DNA from: Halomicrobium salinisoli
GTDB lineage: Archaea; Halobacteriota; Halobacteria; Halobacteriales; Haloarculaceae
DNA: 64,000 bases
Assembly (NCBI RefSeq): GCF_020405185.1
Contig: NZ_CP084463.1
Coordinates: 3,286,001 to 3,350,000, forward strand
Direction of reading: 5' to 3'
The translations under genes and the position numbers were made by a program. The first letter of the stretch is position 1. Each line of letters begins with the position of its first letter. Below are positions 1-8,752 of the stretch, in pieces. The notes under the pieces were generated by a model. That model saw only the letters and a list, made by a program, of their open reading frames with translations. It was not told the origin of the DNA and made no database searches.

Positions 1-2
1 TC

Positions 3-374
3 GACTGCGTCTACACCTCCCCGCCGTTCATGGTCGAGGGGATGCCCGCCGACCCCCTCCAGAACTACGACGGCGACACCGACTACGCCGACTACCTCGA
101 CGACGTCCGGGACGTCTTCGCGCGGGTCCGGGAGCTGCTCCGGCCCGGCGGGCACGTTCTCGTGGACGTCTCCAATATGAAGTACGACGAGCAAGTCACG
201 ACGCTCGCCTGGGACCTCGCCGACGCGATCAGACGGGAACTTCACTTCGAGGGCGAGGTCGTCGTCTCGTGGGAACCCGGCGACGACGTGAACGAGTACG
301 CCGAGGCCCAGGAGGGGACGTTCGGCTACGGGTACGACCACAGCTACGTGCTGGTGTTCGGCGCGCCCGAGTGA
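3..374 (+). CDS. DNA methylase, C-terminal part (5' end outside window)
   Basis: The open frame runs in from the left edge and ends at the TGA at 372-374, so only the last 123 residues are present. The first residues contain TSPPF, the motif IV (S/D/N-P-P-Y/F) of amino DNA methyltransferases that holds the target base. It is followed by LLRPGGHVLVDVSN, typical of the strand and turn after the catalytic motif in this Rossmann-fold family. Family knowledge suggests an N4-cytosine or N6-adenine enzyme. The SAM-binding motif and any restriction partner lie outside the window. An RNA methylase with a similar motif is possible but less likely. Confidence 0.6.
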   Translation, partial: DCVYTSPPFMVEGMPADPLQNYDGDTDYADYLDDVRDVFARVRELLRPGGHVLVDVSNMKYDEQVTTLAWDLADAIRRELHFEGEVVVSWEPGDDVNEYAEAQEGTFGYGYDHSYVLVFGAPE

Positions 375-391
375 GCCGTCTTCGCCCCCTC

Positions 392-1132
392 TCACTGCTC
401 GCGGACGGGCGCGATCCACAGGCCGTCCGAGTCCGCGACGACGAACAGCCGTTCGCTCTCGTCGGTCACGGTCCACGCGCCGGTCGCGCTGCGGCCGTCG
501 GTCCGGACCTCCACCCGATACGTCGCGGGCGTGGTGACGACCGAACTGAGGGCGACGCCCCCGTTCGGCTCGACGGACGCCGCGTACTCCCGGCTGGCGT
601 CGCCGGAGCTGTTCACGGCAGTGATCGCGACGGTGACCGCCCGTTCCCGCTCGCCGAAGCTGTACACCGAGACCGAGCGCCCGTGGAACGCCGGCGGCTC
701 CGGCGCGTCGGGCTGTACCTCCGTGGCGGACCGCCCTCGCGCCTCGGCGCGAGTGTACCCCTCGTCGGTGATCCGATACAGCGCCGACGACGGCAGCGGT
801 TCTGTCCCCGCTACGGACCCGTCCTCGTACGCCAGGGCGCTACAGCGGACGAACACGTAGCGTCCCGCCGGCGTCGCGGCGACGGAGTAGTTCTCGCAGC
901 CGGTCTCGACCCGGTCGGGCGCCGTGGCGTTCACGATGCGGTTGTGCAATCGCGTCCGCTCGAGCCCCTCGGCGTACCGGAGCGCCGCCGAGTCGTTCGC
1001 CTCGGCCGGCGGCGCGGGCGCTTCTCGCAGGACCGGTCCGTCCGACCCCGGTCCGACTCCGACGAGCACGCCCAGCGCACCGACCGCCAGGAGCCCGACC
1101 GCGAGGAGCCCGTAGCGCAACCCCGTTCGCAT
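392..1132 (-). CDS. Haloarchaeal exported or membrane-anchored protein of unknown function
   Basis: This is a 246-residue protein if started at the ATG at 1132. A GTG seven codons upstream (1153) is the alternative, but the ATG is followed directly by the basic-then-hydrophobic N-terminus (RTGLRYGLLAVGLLAVGALG), one signal anchor or signal peptide. The rest is an acidic extracellular-type domain with two Cys (ETGCENY and VRCSAL) that could form a disulphide. I do not recognise the family. It converges on the methylase gene with an 17-base gap and is transcribed away from the end of polC. Confidence 0.6.
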   Translation of the reverse strand: MRTGLRYGLLAVGLLAVGALGVLVGVGPGSDGPVLREAPAPPAEANDSAALRYAEGLERTRLHNRIVNATAPDRVETGCENYSVAATPAGRYVFVRCSALAYEDGSVAGTEPLPSSALYRITDEGYTRAEARGRSATEVQPDAPEPPAFHGRSVSVYSFGERERAVTVAITAVNSSGDASREYAASVEPNGGVALSSVVTTPATYRVEVRTDGRSATGAWTVTDESERLFVVADSDGLWIAPVREQ

Positions 1133-1217
1133 CGGTCGCGCTTCTCCTCCCACGAAGTAAATGCAACCGGTTAGTTTACTGTACGTATGGCCAGCCAGCC
1201 GGCGAGCGAGAAGTGAA

Positions 1218-1236
1218 CCGGCGGCTGCGCCGCCGG
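1218..1236 (-). terminator. Hairpin just downstream of polC
   Basis: A perfect palindrome with 8-bp arms (CCGGCGGC/GCCGCCGG) and a TGC loop lies 4 bases past the polC stop codon. No T-tract follows on the minus strand, so termination is only a possibility; an mRNA 3'-end stabiliser fits equally well. Confidence 0.35.
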
Positions 1237-1240
1237 ATAC

Positions 1241-4200
1241 TCACATGAAGTCGGCGATGCCGCTCTGCTTGTTGGTGTCGTCCTCGAAGATCCGCTCGAT
1301 CGACCGCTCCAGGATCTCCAGGCGCTGTTTGGTGTACTCCCGGCAGCCGAACTCCTCGGCGACGTGGGTGGCGGTGTCGATGTACTTCGAGACCGACCCC
1401 TCGTGGACGGTGAGGTTGACCCGGCCGCCACACTCCCGGCAGTCGCCCGAGAGGGGCATCCGGCGGTACTTCTCGCCGCAGTCCAGACAGCGGACCTCCT
1501 GGCGGGAGAACGCCCGGAGGTTCCCGATGAGGTCCGGCAGGAAGTGGTACTCGATGATCCGCTCGGCGACGTCCGTCTCGTCGACGGCCCGGAGCTTCCG
1601 CGAGAGGGCCAGCTGGGCGTCCATCTTGTCCTCCATCGACCCCAGCGTCTTGTACGCCGAGAGGTCCGGCCCCAGCGCGATGTCGGTGGTGTCGTGGGAG
1701 TGGTCGAAGCCCGTGTACTCCCGGTCGGTCCCCAGGTTCTCCTCGGCGATGGTCATTATCTCCTCGACCTCGCCGGGGTCGGCCATCTCCCGGGTGGCCT
1801 CGTAGAACTCCAGCGGGTACTCACGCATGACGTCCACGTTGTGCGCCTCGTCGTCGATCTCCGAGGGGTCGATCCGCGAGGACATCACCAGCGGCGCGTC
1901 CATCCGGCCGCCGCGCTGGTCGGGCAGGTACTTCCGGGAGAAGTTCAGTAGCCCGTCGAGCAGGAGCATCACGCAGTCTTCGTCGCCATCACATTGCGAA
2001 ACTGATAGGTCTTCGGCGATGAGCGAGTGATTGTCGGCGACAGTGAGGCAGTAGACGTGATCCACGTCAGACTGGGCGTACGAGGTCTCCTGAACGGGAT
2101 CCAGGAGGTAGTCGTCAGTGCCGCCGTCGTAGACGTACGCGTGCCGATCTTCGTCGGATCGGTCGGTCACCTGACGCTGGAGCCGTTCGTCTTTCCGGGA
2201 TAGGTGGAACCCGACGCGACGAGCAAAGACGACGGCGTCGTCACGGGATACTGATAGTTCATACCCGTGTCGCGAGAGGGAATCGTTCTCCTCGTCGTAG
2301 AACTCGGGGAAGGCCTCTGATAGCTGCTTCCGGCCAGTGTGGTTGACCTGTCCCGTAATGCCGAGCCGGGTAAGTAACGCGGGGATATCCGAGACGAGTT
2401 CCTCGCTCACGGTCGTCGCAGAAACACGCGGTGCTTCGTCGTCGGCTGACCCGTCTCCACTGAAGTACCCGCGGAGGTACGACGCCACGACGTCATCGGA
2501 TGCGTCGAAAATACACTGCGGAACGCGCTTGGTATGCGCGTAGATCCCCGCATCGAGAACCGTATCGAAGAACGCCCGAAGGAGCCGACCGGACGCAGTC
2601 ACCTTGGCGTGATTCTCGACGTAAGGGTCAGTACCAAACTCCTCAGAGAGGACGTTGAGGAAGAACTGGCGTGCCTCTTCGTCCGTTCCGCAGATCGTCG
2701 TCTGGTGGATGTCTCCCTTTGATGTGGACTGTTCTCGCACGAAGCCCTCTGCAGCGTAGTATCCCAGGAGCGTGGCGACACGCTCGTTTAGCGGCACGCA
2801 TCGATTGATTTCGGTGCTATCCCGCTTGACACCCAGCGTCACGTCGTTCGGGACGAACGCGAGCAGGTCTGCCGTCGAATCGAAGAACTGCTTTAGGAGT
2901 TCGACCGGGATACTCTCACGGTAGAGATAGTTGCTCAGTGTCTTTTTCGTGAGGTCCAGGTATTCGGCAGTACTCTGGAGGGGATAGAACGGCCCTTCCC
3001 AGTCGTCGGCGAGGCGACGCTCGAACAGATCGTACAGCCACTCCTTGTCGAGGCCCTTGACCATCAGTCGGTCGTGGTCGACGACGTCAGTCTCGAGGAA
3101 GGACTCGAGGAGGTCGAACGTGGCTCCGCCTTCGGACGGTTCCACGCTGTCGAGGTGCTTCGGCGTCACGAGGTAGTCGTCGTCCTCGATGTCACTCGCC
3201 GCGACGGGGAGGATTCGACCGAGATCGGGGTCGTACACGTGGACTTCGTGGTCGGGTGTCACCGTCAGCTCGCGGCCGGAGCCCGTGCGTATCTCGACGT
3301 GGTGGTCCGGCGAGGGATGTTTACTGATCGCCTCGACGGGTTGGCGCTGCTGTACACCCCGCGAGTCGAGCGACGGTACGTTGATCTCGCCGCTCAGGTG
3401 TTCAAGCTCGTCGACGAGCGTCCCGAAGTCGTCCTCCTCGGCACAGTTGGGGTCGAGATACTGCTCAACGAGCGTCTCGATCGATTCGTGGTGCCACTCA
3501 CTGTTCTCGTCCTCATACCATACCTTCGTCTCGGGGTGGAAGCAGTTCCGGCGCTTAGCGGCGTGGAAGTAGGGGTGCGCGTACCCGACCGCGGCCGACG
3601 TGAATCCGATCACTCTTCCCACCGTCGCCGCGCTGGTGTGGGGCGCCATCCCGAAGACGAGTTCGCCGACGAGGTCCTCGCGGTCGTCGAAGTCGTAGAA
3701 GGAGTCCAGCCCGTAGTACTGCTCCAGCAGGTCGTCGACGAAGTCGGCCGTCTTGAGCATGTGCTCGGCGGCGCCGTCGGAGAGGACGACGTCCTGCACT
3801 TTCAGCTCGACGAGCTGGTCCTCGTGGCGCAGCGGGTCGCCGTGGATGTCCTCCTCGTAGCCCAGCGCCCGCAGCTGGTCGACGGTGACGTCCAGTTCCG
3901 AGGCCCGCACGGAGGTGACGGGCAGGTCCGTCATGTCGTAGCGGACGGTGCCGTCCTTGAACGCGGAGACGTCGTGCTTGGCCCGGAGGATGCCCTTCTC
4001 CATCGGCTCGGGGATCTTCTCCTCCGAGGAGAGCCCCTGGACGCCTTTCAGCACGTCGAAGGCGGTCTCTCGTTCGCCGACGGACTGCAGCGCGTCGCGG
4101 AACTCCTCGCCGACGTCCATCCGCTCGTACTGGGTCGGATACGCCAGCGTCTCGCAGTGGGTACACTCGGCGCGGCCGGACTCGTCGGTCTCGACCTCGC

Positions 4201-6385
4201 TCTCGCAGTCGGGGCAGACGTAGACGGCGTCGGCGACGCCGTTGCAGTCGGGACAGCGGCCGCGCCAGGTCTCCGTGCCGCAGTCGCGACACCGCCGGCG
4301 GGCGACCTCGACCTCGACGACGCCCTGGGCGTCGTTCATCTCCTCGGCGTGGGAGGCCGCGTCGGAGACGTCGCGCTGGGCGCCGCCGGCCTCGTCGATG
4401 GGGAAGAGGGTGTGGACCGCCGGGGAGAGTTCGCGTTCCTCGGACTTCTCCGGGCGGCCCATCCGGTTGCCGATGCGGGTCGGCGCGCGCTCGCGGACCT
4501 CGAAGGGCGCCACCTCGTTGACGGCCTCGATGGCGTTCTCGCCGTCGTCGTACGTGCGGGCGCGCTCGGAGAGGTCCGAGGCGTTCCACTCGCGCACGAG
4601 GTTCGAGTCGAACCCGAGGGTGCGGACCAGCGGCTCCCAGTCCGGGACGACGAGGGTGTCCTCGCGCTGGGTGTGTTCGATCAGCAGCTTCTCCAGGGCC
4701 TCACGGACGGTGTCGGTGTGGTCGAGGACGAGGTCACCTGTGGCCTCTGTGCCGGGGTTAGCCGCCACGGCACCGTCCGTCTGCGCGACCTGCGCTCCCT
4801 CGACCGCGTCGGCCAGCGCCGTCATCTCGTCGACGCTCACGTCGTGCCAGCAGTAGGTGTACTTCGGGTGCAGCGGCGCGTCGTAGGTCTCGGCCCACGA
4901 AAGCGCCTGCTCGGCGTCGGGGTCCGCGAGGTCGGTGTGGACGTCGTCTTCCATCGCCCGGACGTCCGCCTCGGTCTCGGCGAGCTCCTGGCGCCACCAC
5001 TCGACGGTGTAGGAGGCCGGCGCCAGCGGGTGGTTGTTCTCGACGAACTCGCCGTAGTTGACGAGGTACTCGCCGAGGTCGAGGATCTTCTCGACGCCGT
5101 TGCGAACTTCGAGCGCCTCCTCGGGGTCGTCGATGCGGCGGACGTCGCCGTTGGCCAGGCGGACCGTCGGCCCCTCGATGGAGTCGACGGGGACGACGCC
5201 GGCGGCCTTGCCGGGCCGCTCGGTCTTGATCTGGGTCCCCGTCGCGAGGAAGTCGTCGACGAGGTGCATCGTGGCGGGGTGGACGCCCGCCGTCGCGAAG
5301 CCGTGGTTGCGGGCGCGGCCGTAGCGCAGGCGGAAGCCGCCGTCCTCGGAGGGGTGGCCGAACACCGGCCGGCCGGCGATCAGGTCCCGCAGGTACTTCT
5401 TGGCGGGGTCGAGCCGCGGCGGGCCGGCCGGCTCCTCGCTCTCCTCGGCGTCGTCCTCGTCGGCCGCCTCGTCGCCGTCGCTCGCGGCTTCGCCGCTCGC
5501 GTCTTCCGAGGCCTCCCCCTGGTCGGCCTCGCTCCCCTCGTCCTTGCCGATGGTCCCGTCGATGAGGTCTTGGAGCCACGGCCAGTCGACCTCGTCGAGG
5601 TTGCGGGTGTAGCGCTGGATCTTCGGGGCCTTCAGCGCGATGCCCTCGGCGAAGACCAGGCACATGCCGCCCCGGGCGGAGTTAGTGTCGATCCGCTCGA
5701 GGTCGCGGTAGCCCGACACTTCCTCGTCGCCGGTGGCCTCCCCGTCGAGCATGATCGGCATGTGCTCGGCGATGAACTTCGACTCCTTCTCCTTCGGGGA
5801 GTACTGCAGGCCGGTCTCCTGGTCGTAGAGGTCGACCTCCTCGGCGTAGCGGCCGACCTCGTCGTCCCGGGCCTCGAACTCGTCGATGCCCAGCAGCGCG
5901 CGGGCGTAGTCCGCGACGAGCACCGAGAGGGCCTGTGCGGTGCCCCCCGCGGAGCGGATCGGCCCGGCGTAGTAGATGTTGATGAACTCCGAGCCGTCGT
6001 CGTTCTCGAGGATCTCGACGCGGTCGATTCCCTCGATGGGCGCCGCGACGACGCCCTCGGTCAGCAGGGCGACGGCGGTCCGGACCGCGCCCTCGACCTT
6101 GCCGGCCTTCGAATCGTAGTCGCCGACCTCGCCCTCCACGAAGTCCTCGACGAGTTCGAGGGCGGCCTCCTCCCTGCTCATCTCGCCCTCTAGCTCGCGG
6201 ACGCGCTCGGCGACGCCGTCGATCCCGAGGATGTTCTCGACGCGGTCGGCCATGTCCCGCGCGGTCGGGATCTCGACCTCGGGTCTGGGGTCACCGCCGA
6301 CCTGGCGGGCCCGCTCGGCGACGTCGAACGCGTCCTCGAGGTCGGCCTCCAGCCGCTCGAAGTAGCGTTCGTCCGCCTCTCGCAT
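1241..6385 (-). CDS. polC: DNA polymerase D large subunit (DP2), intein-containing precursor
   Basis: A 1714-residue precursor of the catalytic subunit of the archaeal replicative polymerase PolD. Removing the 517-residue intein leaves 1197 residues, normal for haloarchaeal DP2. Visible parts are the conserved N-terminus, an acidic linker near residues 278-325, two four-Cys zinc motifs (CRDCGTETWRGRCPDC and CPDC...CTHC), the catalytic block RRNC/DGDEDCVMLLLD that supplies the metal-binding Asp residues, and a C-terminal zinc finger (CLDCGEKYRR...CREC) that in PolD contacts the small subunit or PCNA. The gene follows the PPC-domain gene with no gap: its ATG at 6385 abuts the upstream TAG. The small subunit is not in the window. 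Confidence 0.95.
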   Translation of the reverse strand: MREADERYFERLEADLEDAFDVAERARQVGGDPRPEVEIPTARDMADRVENILGIDGVAERVRELEGEMSREEAALELVEDFVEGEVGDYDSKAGKVEGAVRTAVALLTEGVVAAPIEGIDRVEILENDDGSEFINIYYAGPIRSAGGTAQALSVLVADYARALLGIDEFEARDDEVGRYAEEVDLYDQETGLQYSPKEKESKFIAEHMPIMLDGEATGDEEVSGYRDLERIDTNSARGGMCLVFAEGIALKAPKIQRYTRNLDEVDWPWLQDLIDGTIGKDEGSEADQGEASEDASGEAASDGDEAADEDDAEESEEPAGPPRLDPAKKYLRDLIAGRPVFGHPSEDGGFRLRYGRARNHGFATAGVHPATMHLVDDFLATGTQIKTERPGKAAGVVPVDSIEGPTVRLANGDVRRIDDPEEALEVRNGVEKILDLGEYLVNYGEFVENNHPLAPASYTVEWWRQELAETEADVRAMEDDVHTDLADPDAEQALSWAETYDAPLHPKYTYCWHDVSVDEMTALADAVEGAQVAQTDGAVAANPGTEATGDLVLDHTDTVREALEKLLIEHTQREDTLVVPDWEPLVRTLGFDSNLVREWNASDLSERARTYDDGENAIEAVNEVAPFEVRERAPTRIGNRMGRPEKSEERELSPAVHTLFPIDEAGGAQRDVSDAASHAEEMNDAQGVVEVEVARRRCRDCGTETWRGRCPDCNGVADAVYVCPDCESEVETDESGRAECTHCETLAYPTQYERMDVGEEFRDALQSVGERETAFDVLKGVQGLSSEEKIPEPMEKGILRAKHDVSAFKDGTVRYDMTDLPVTSVRASELDVTVDQLRALGYEEDIHGDPLRHEDQLVELKVQDVVLSDGAAEHMLKTADFVDDLLEQYYGLDSFYDFDDREDLVGELVFGMAPHTSAATVGRVIGFTSAAVGYAHPYFHAAKRRNCFHPETKVWYEDENSEWHHESIETLVEQYLDPNCAEEDDFGTLVDELEHLSGEINVPSLDSRGVQQRQPVEAISKHPSPDHHVEIRTGSGRELTVTPDHEVHVYDPDLGRILPVAASDIEDDDYLVTPKHLDSVEPSEGGATFDLLESFLETDVVDHDRLMVKGLDKEWLYDLFERRLADDWEGPFYPLQSTAEYLDLTKKTLSNYLYRESIPVELLKQFFDSTADLLAFVPNDVTLGVKRDSTEINRCVPLNERVATLLGYYAAEGFVREQSTSKGDIHQTTICGTDEEARQFFLNVLSEEFGTDPYVENHAKVTASGRLLRAFFDTVLDAGIYAHTKRVPQCIFDASDDVVASYLRGYFSGDGSADDEAPRVSATTVSEELVSDIPALLTRLGITGQVNHTGRKQLSEAFPEFYDEENDSLSRHGYELSVSRDDAVVFARRVGFHLSRKDERLQRQVTDRSDEDRHAYVYDGGTDDYLLDPVQETSYAQSDVDHVYCLTVADNHSLIAEDLSVSQCDGDEDCVMLLLDGLLNFSRKYLPDQRGGRMDAPLVMSSRIDPSEIDDEAHNVDVMREYPLEFYEATREMADPGEVEEIMTIAEENLGTDREYTGFDHSHDTTDIALGPDLSAYKTLGSMEDKMDAQLALSRKLRAVDETDVAERIIEYHFLPDLIGNLRAFSRQEVRCLDCGEKYRRMPLSGDCRECGGRVNLTVHEGSVSKYIDTATHVAEEFGCREYTKQRLEILERSIERIFEDDTNKQSGIADFM
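1994..3544 (-). mobile_element. Intein with LAGLIDADG homing endonuclease in PolD DP2
   Basis: Residues 948-1464 of the DP2 precursor (517 aa). It begins with Cys1 (CFHPETKVW) after the extein Asn. It ends HVYCLTVADNHSLIAEDLSVSQ before the extein Cys of CDGDEDC, so the C-terminal residue is Gln instead of Asn, as is known for some PolII-b/c inteins. Block B is present (VTPDHEVHVYDP). The two endonuclease motifs LLGYYAAEG and YLRGYFSGDG both keep an acidic residue, suggesting the homing endonuclease may still be active. Base composition is visibly less GC-rich than the exteins, consistent with horizontal spread. Insertion lies exactly in the catalytic loop, so replication depends on splicing. 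Confidence 0.95.
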
Positions 6386-6817
6386 CTATAGCCCCCAGAG
6401 ATCGAGGTCCGTGGTGTCGTCGTGCTCGCGCTCCAGCGGCTCGTCGAACGCCTGCACGTGTAGCTCGCCGGCGAACGTCGTCGCGGCGTTCAGGTGGCCG
6501 GCCAGCGCCTCGCCGTCGCGCCGGGAGAGCACGGCATGCGTGTGCGCGAACGGCTCGCCCGAAAGCAGCGAGACGTTCCCGACGGCCGCGGCGACCTCCA
6601 GCGGCTCGTCGAACGTGACGCCCTCGTACTCCTGGGCGTCCTGATCGTAGAAGTAGACCTCGGCGTCCTGGACGGCGCCCAGGCCGCGGAAGAAGGCGGC
6701 GTCGATCCCCTCGTCGGCGGCGAAGGCCTCGATCTGCTCGCGCCAGTCGCGGCCGTGCTCCAGGCGACAGACGAACTCGCGAGTGGCCTCGACCTCCCGG
6801 TAATCCATGTTCGACAC
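6386..6817 (-). CDS. PPC/DUF296 domain protein, possible DNA-binding
   Basis: A 143-residue protein that matches the PPC (plants and prokaryotes conserved, DUF296) fold: an N-terminal strand with RLEHGRDWREQIEAF, the GIDAAFFRGLGAVQDAEV turn, and the FAHTHAVLSRRDGEALAGHL segment with conserved His residues near the trimer interface. In plants this domain accompanies AT-hooks; the archaeal stand-alone form has no established role. Its stop codon touches the polC start codon, so the two are almost certainly co-transcribed and translationally coupled. A putative TATA lies in CCTTTTGAGC just upstream. Confidence 0.8.
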   Translation of the reverse strand: MSNMDYREVEATREFVCRLEHGRDWREQIEAFAADEGIDAAFFRGLGAVQDAEVYFYDQDAQEYEGVTFDEPLEVAAAVGNVSLLSGEPFAHTHAVLSRRDGEALAGHLNAATTFAGELHVQAFDEPLEREHDDTTDLDLWGL

Positions 6818-6883
6818 GCACGGGTGGTTCGCTCAAAAGGGTTGCTACCCCGGCCGGTCGACGGCGGGTCCGCGGCCGGCGGA

Positions 6884-7384
6884 TCAGCCGAGTGCGACGC
6901 GCCCGACCTCGTTGCTGCGCTCGGCGTCGAGGAAGGACAGCTCGTCGACGACCCACTCGATGGACTCCACGTCGCGCTCGCAGAGGCGCTCCGCGGCGGC
7001 CATCTCGCAGTCGCGGGCGAGCGTGACGTGCGGTGTGTAGTCCTCGCCCTCGATCTCGGGGAGCGGGTCGAAGTACTCACAGAGGTACTCGTGCAGGTCG
7101 AACAGTCCGGGGCTCTCGACGGAGAGGTAGATCACCGGCGAGGAGCCGGTCGTGGCCTCCTCGAACATGTCGATGCCGTCGACGCGGACGGCGAACGGGG
7201 GCCGGTCGGCCAGCAGTTCGCGGGCGCGCGCCTCCAGAACCGCAGGGGGAGCGTCGTCGCCCAGGCGCTTGACGACGAGCGTGTGCTCGCCGCGGCGGCG
7301 GTCGTAGGCGCCGGGTAGCTCGCGCGCCAGGTCGGCGGCGAGCGCGGCGACCCGACCGGGAACGGGAACGTTCAGGCTGTACAC
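6884..7384 (-). CDS. 2H phosphoesterase (2'-5' RNA ligase/cyclic phosphodiesterase family)
   Basis: A 166-residue protein with the two HxT/S signature motifs of the 2H superfamily: HTLVVK near residue 35 and HVTLAR near residue 123. These supply the catalytic His pairs that open 2',3'-cyclic or make 2'-5' RNA linkages. Length fits the short single-domain archaeal members. The physiological substrate is unknown; RNA end healing or tRNA splicing intermediates are the usual suggestions. It diverges from the gene at 7482 across a 97-base spacer. The start is the only ATG before the conserved N-terminal strand YSLNVPVP. Confidence 0.8.
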   Translation of the reverse strand: MYSLNVPVPGRVAALAADLARELPGAYDRRRGEHTLVVKRLGDDAPPAVLEARARELLADRPPFAVRVDGIDMFEEATTGSSPVIYLSVESPGLFDLHEYLCEYFDPLPEIEGEDYTPHVTLARDCEMAAAERLCERDVESIEWVVDELSFLDAERSNEVGRVALG

Positions 7385-7481
7385 GCGCGCTGGTTACAGA
7401 CTGGACGCCAAAAGCGCGCGGATACGAGACGGCGACGTCGGCCCGAAAACCCTATACGGCGCAGTAGAAAGGGTCGGGTGA
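7385..7481. promoter_or_regulatory. Divergent promoter region
   Basis: This 97-base spacer separates the 2H phosphoesterase from the membrane winged-helix gene. CCCTATACGG around 7450 is a plausible TATA for the rightward gene, about 27 bases before its ATG. A T-rich patch near 7410 (minus strand GCGCTTTTGG) could serve the leftward gene. Confidence 0.45.
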
Positions 7482-8594
7482 ATGCCGGACCTGAGACGCG
7501 TCGTCGCGGCCGTCGCCGCCCTCTGCCTGCTGACGGCACCGGCGGGGGCGGCCGGCCTGGGCGGACTGGCACAGGAGAGCGTCGATCCGGACGCCGTCGT
7601 GATGGGCGTCGCCCTCCAGGAGGACGGCGACGCCGAGTGGACGGTGACCTACCGCGTGCGCCTCGCGGACGACAACGAGACGGCCGCCTTCGAGGACCTG
7701 CGGGACGATGTCCGCGCCAACGAGTCGGCCTACGCCGACCGCTTCGCCGATCGGATGGGCGGGACGGTCGCCGCGGCGGAGAACGCGACCGGCCGCGAGA
7801 TGGCCGTCGAGAACGCCTCCGTCGACGCCGAGACGACGGCCCTGCCCCAGGAGTACGGCGTGCTCACCTACCGCTTCCGGTGGACGAACTTCGCGGCCGT
7901 CGAGGGCGACGAAATTCGCGCCGGCGACGCGCTGGGCGGCCTGTTCCTCGACGGGGAGAGCCGGCTCCGGATGAACTGGCCCGAGAGCTACGAGCGGGCG
8001 AGCGCGACGCCGTCGCCCGACGCGACCGGGGAGCGGGAGGTCGCCTGGCAGGGCCCGCGGGACTTCGACGCCGACGAACCGCGACTGGTCGTCGCCCCCG
8101 GCGCCGCGGCGACCCCGACCGAGGTGCCCCCGGGCGAGAGCGACGCCGGAGGGGGAGTCTGGATCGTCGCTCTCTCCGCCCTCCTCGGGCTGGCCGGCGT
8201 CGCGGCCGTCCTGTGGGCGAACCGGCGGTACGGGTGGACCGACTGGACGCTCGCCGGGGGCGACGGCGACGACGGGGCGGACGACGCCGCGAGCAGCGGC
8301 GGCGAAGACGCCGACGGCGGCGACGCGGCCGCCGCGCCGGTCTCGGCCGGGGACGACGGGTCGCCGCCGGAGCTGCTGAGCAACGAGGAGCGCGTCCTGA
8401 CGCTGCTGGAGCAACACGGCGGGCGGATGAAGCAACAGCAGGTCGCCGCGGATCTCGACTGGACCGCGGCCAAGACCAGCCAGGTGATCGGCGACCTCCG
8501 GGACGACGACGAGGTGGAGACGTTCCGCATCGGACGGGAGAACGTCGTGACGCTGCCCGACGTGGACGTCGCCGGCGACGCCGAGGGCTCGTAA
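7482..8594 (+). CDS. Membrane-tethered protein with cytoplasmic winged helix-turn-helix
   Basis: A 370-residue protein in four parts. A signal peptide occupies residues 1-24 (RRVVAAVAALCLLTAPAGA). An extracellular domain follows to about 190. A transmembrane segment lies near 225-246 (VWIVALSALLGLAGVAAVLW). After a low-complexity linker comes a C-terminal winged helix at about 296-365 (LLSNEERVLTLLEQHGGRMK...LDWTAAKTSQVIGDL). The layout is that of a one-component sensor: an outside domain linked to a DNA-binding domain inside. The extracellular part is paralogous to the protein at 9650 (shared NAT/SGREMAVE block). Ligand and target genes are unknown; the two secreted proteins downstream are obvious candidates for targets. 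Confidence 0.75.
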   Translation: MPDLRRVVAAVAALCLLTAPAGAAGLGGLAQESVDPDAVVMGVALQEDGDAEWTVTYRVRLADDNETAAFEDLRDDVRANESAYADRFADRMGGTVAAAENATGREMAVENASVDAETTALPQEYGVLTYRFRWTNFAAVEGDEIRAGDALGGLFLDGESRLRMNWPESYERASATPSPDATGEREVAWQGPRDFDADEPRLVVAPGAAATPTEVPPGESDAGGGVWIVALSALLGLAGVAAVLWANRRYGWTDWTLAGGDGDDGADDAASSGGEDADGGDAAAAPVSAGDDGSPPELLSNEERVLTLLEQHGGRMKQQQVAADLDWTAAKTSQVIGDLRDDDEVETFRIGRENVVTLPDVDVAGDAEGS

Positions 8595-8717
8595 TATACC
8601 TTTCGACGGTTCACCCCTCGCTATCGCCGCCGATAGCGGACGGTGCGGCGCTGTCCTGCGGTTTCAATCCGGTTTAATCGGGCTTGACCGTCCGTAATTC
8701 GGGGCCAGTATTGGGGG

Positions 8718-8724
8718 TTTATAT
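8718..8724 (+). promoter_or_regulatory. TATA element for the gene at 8753
   Basis: TTTATAT lies about 30 bases before the chosen ATG at 8753. That spacing implies a near-leaderless transcript and argues against the upstream in-frame GTG at 8684. Confidence 0.5.
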
Positions 8725-8752
8725 GGAATTCACGGAACAAGGGAGGGATACG

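Noticed and set aside
3074..6193. Long plus-strand open frame of about 1040 codons opposite polC
   Set aside because: It is the antisense of a well-recognised PolD gene, and its product has the Val/Leu/Arg/Gly bias of a shadow frame. High GC content gives long open antisense frames in haloarchaea.
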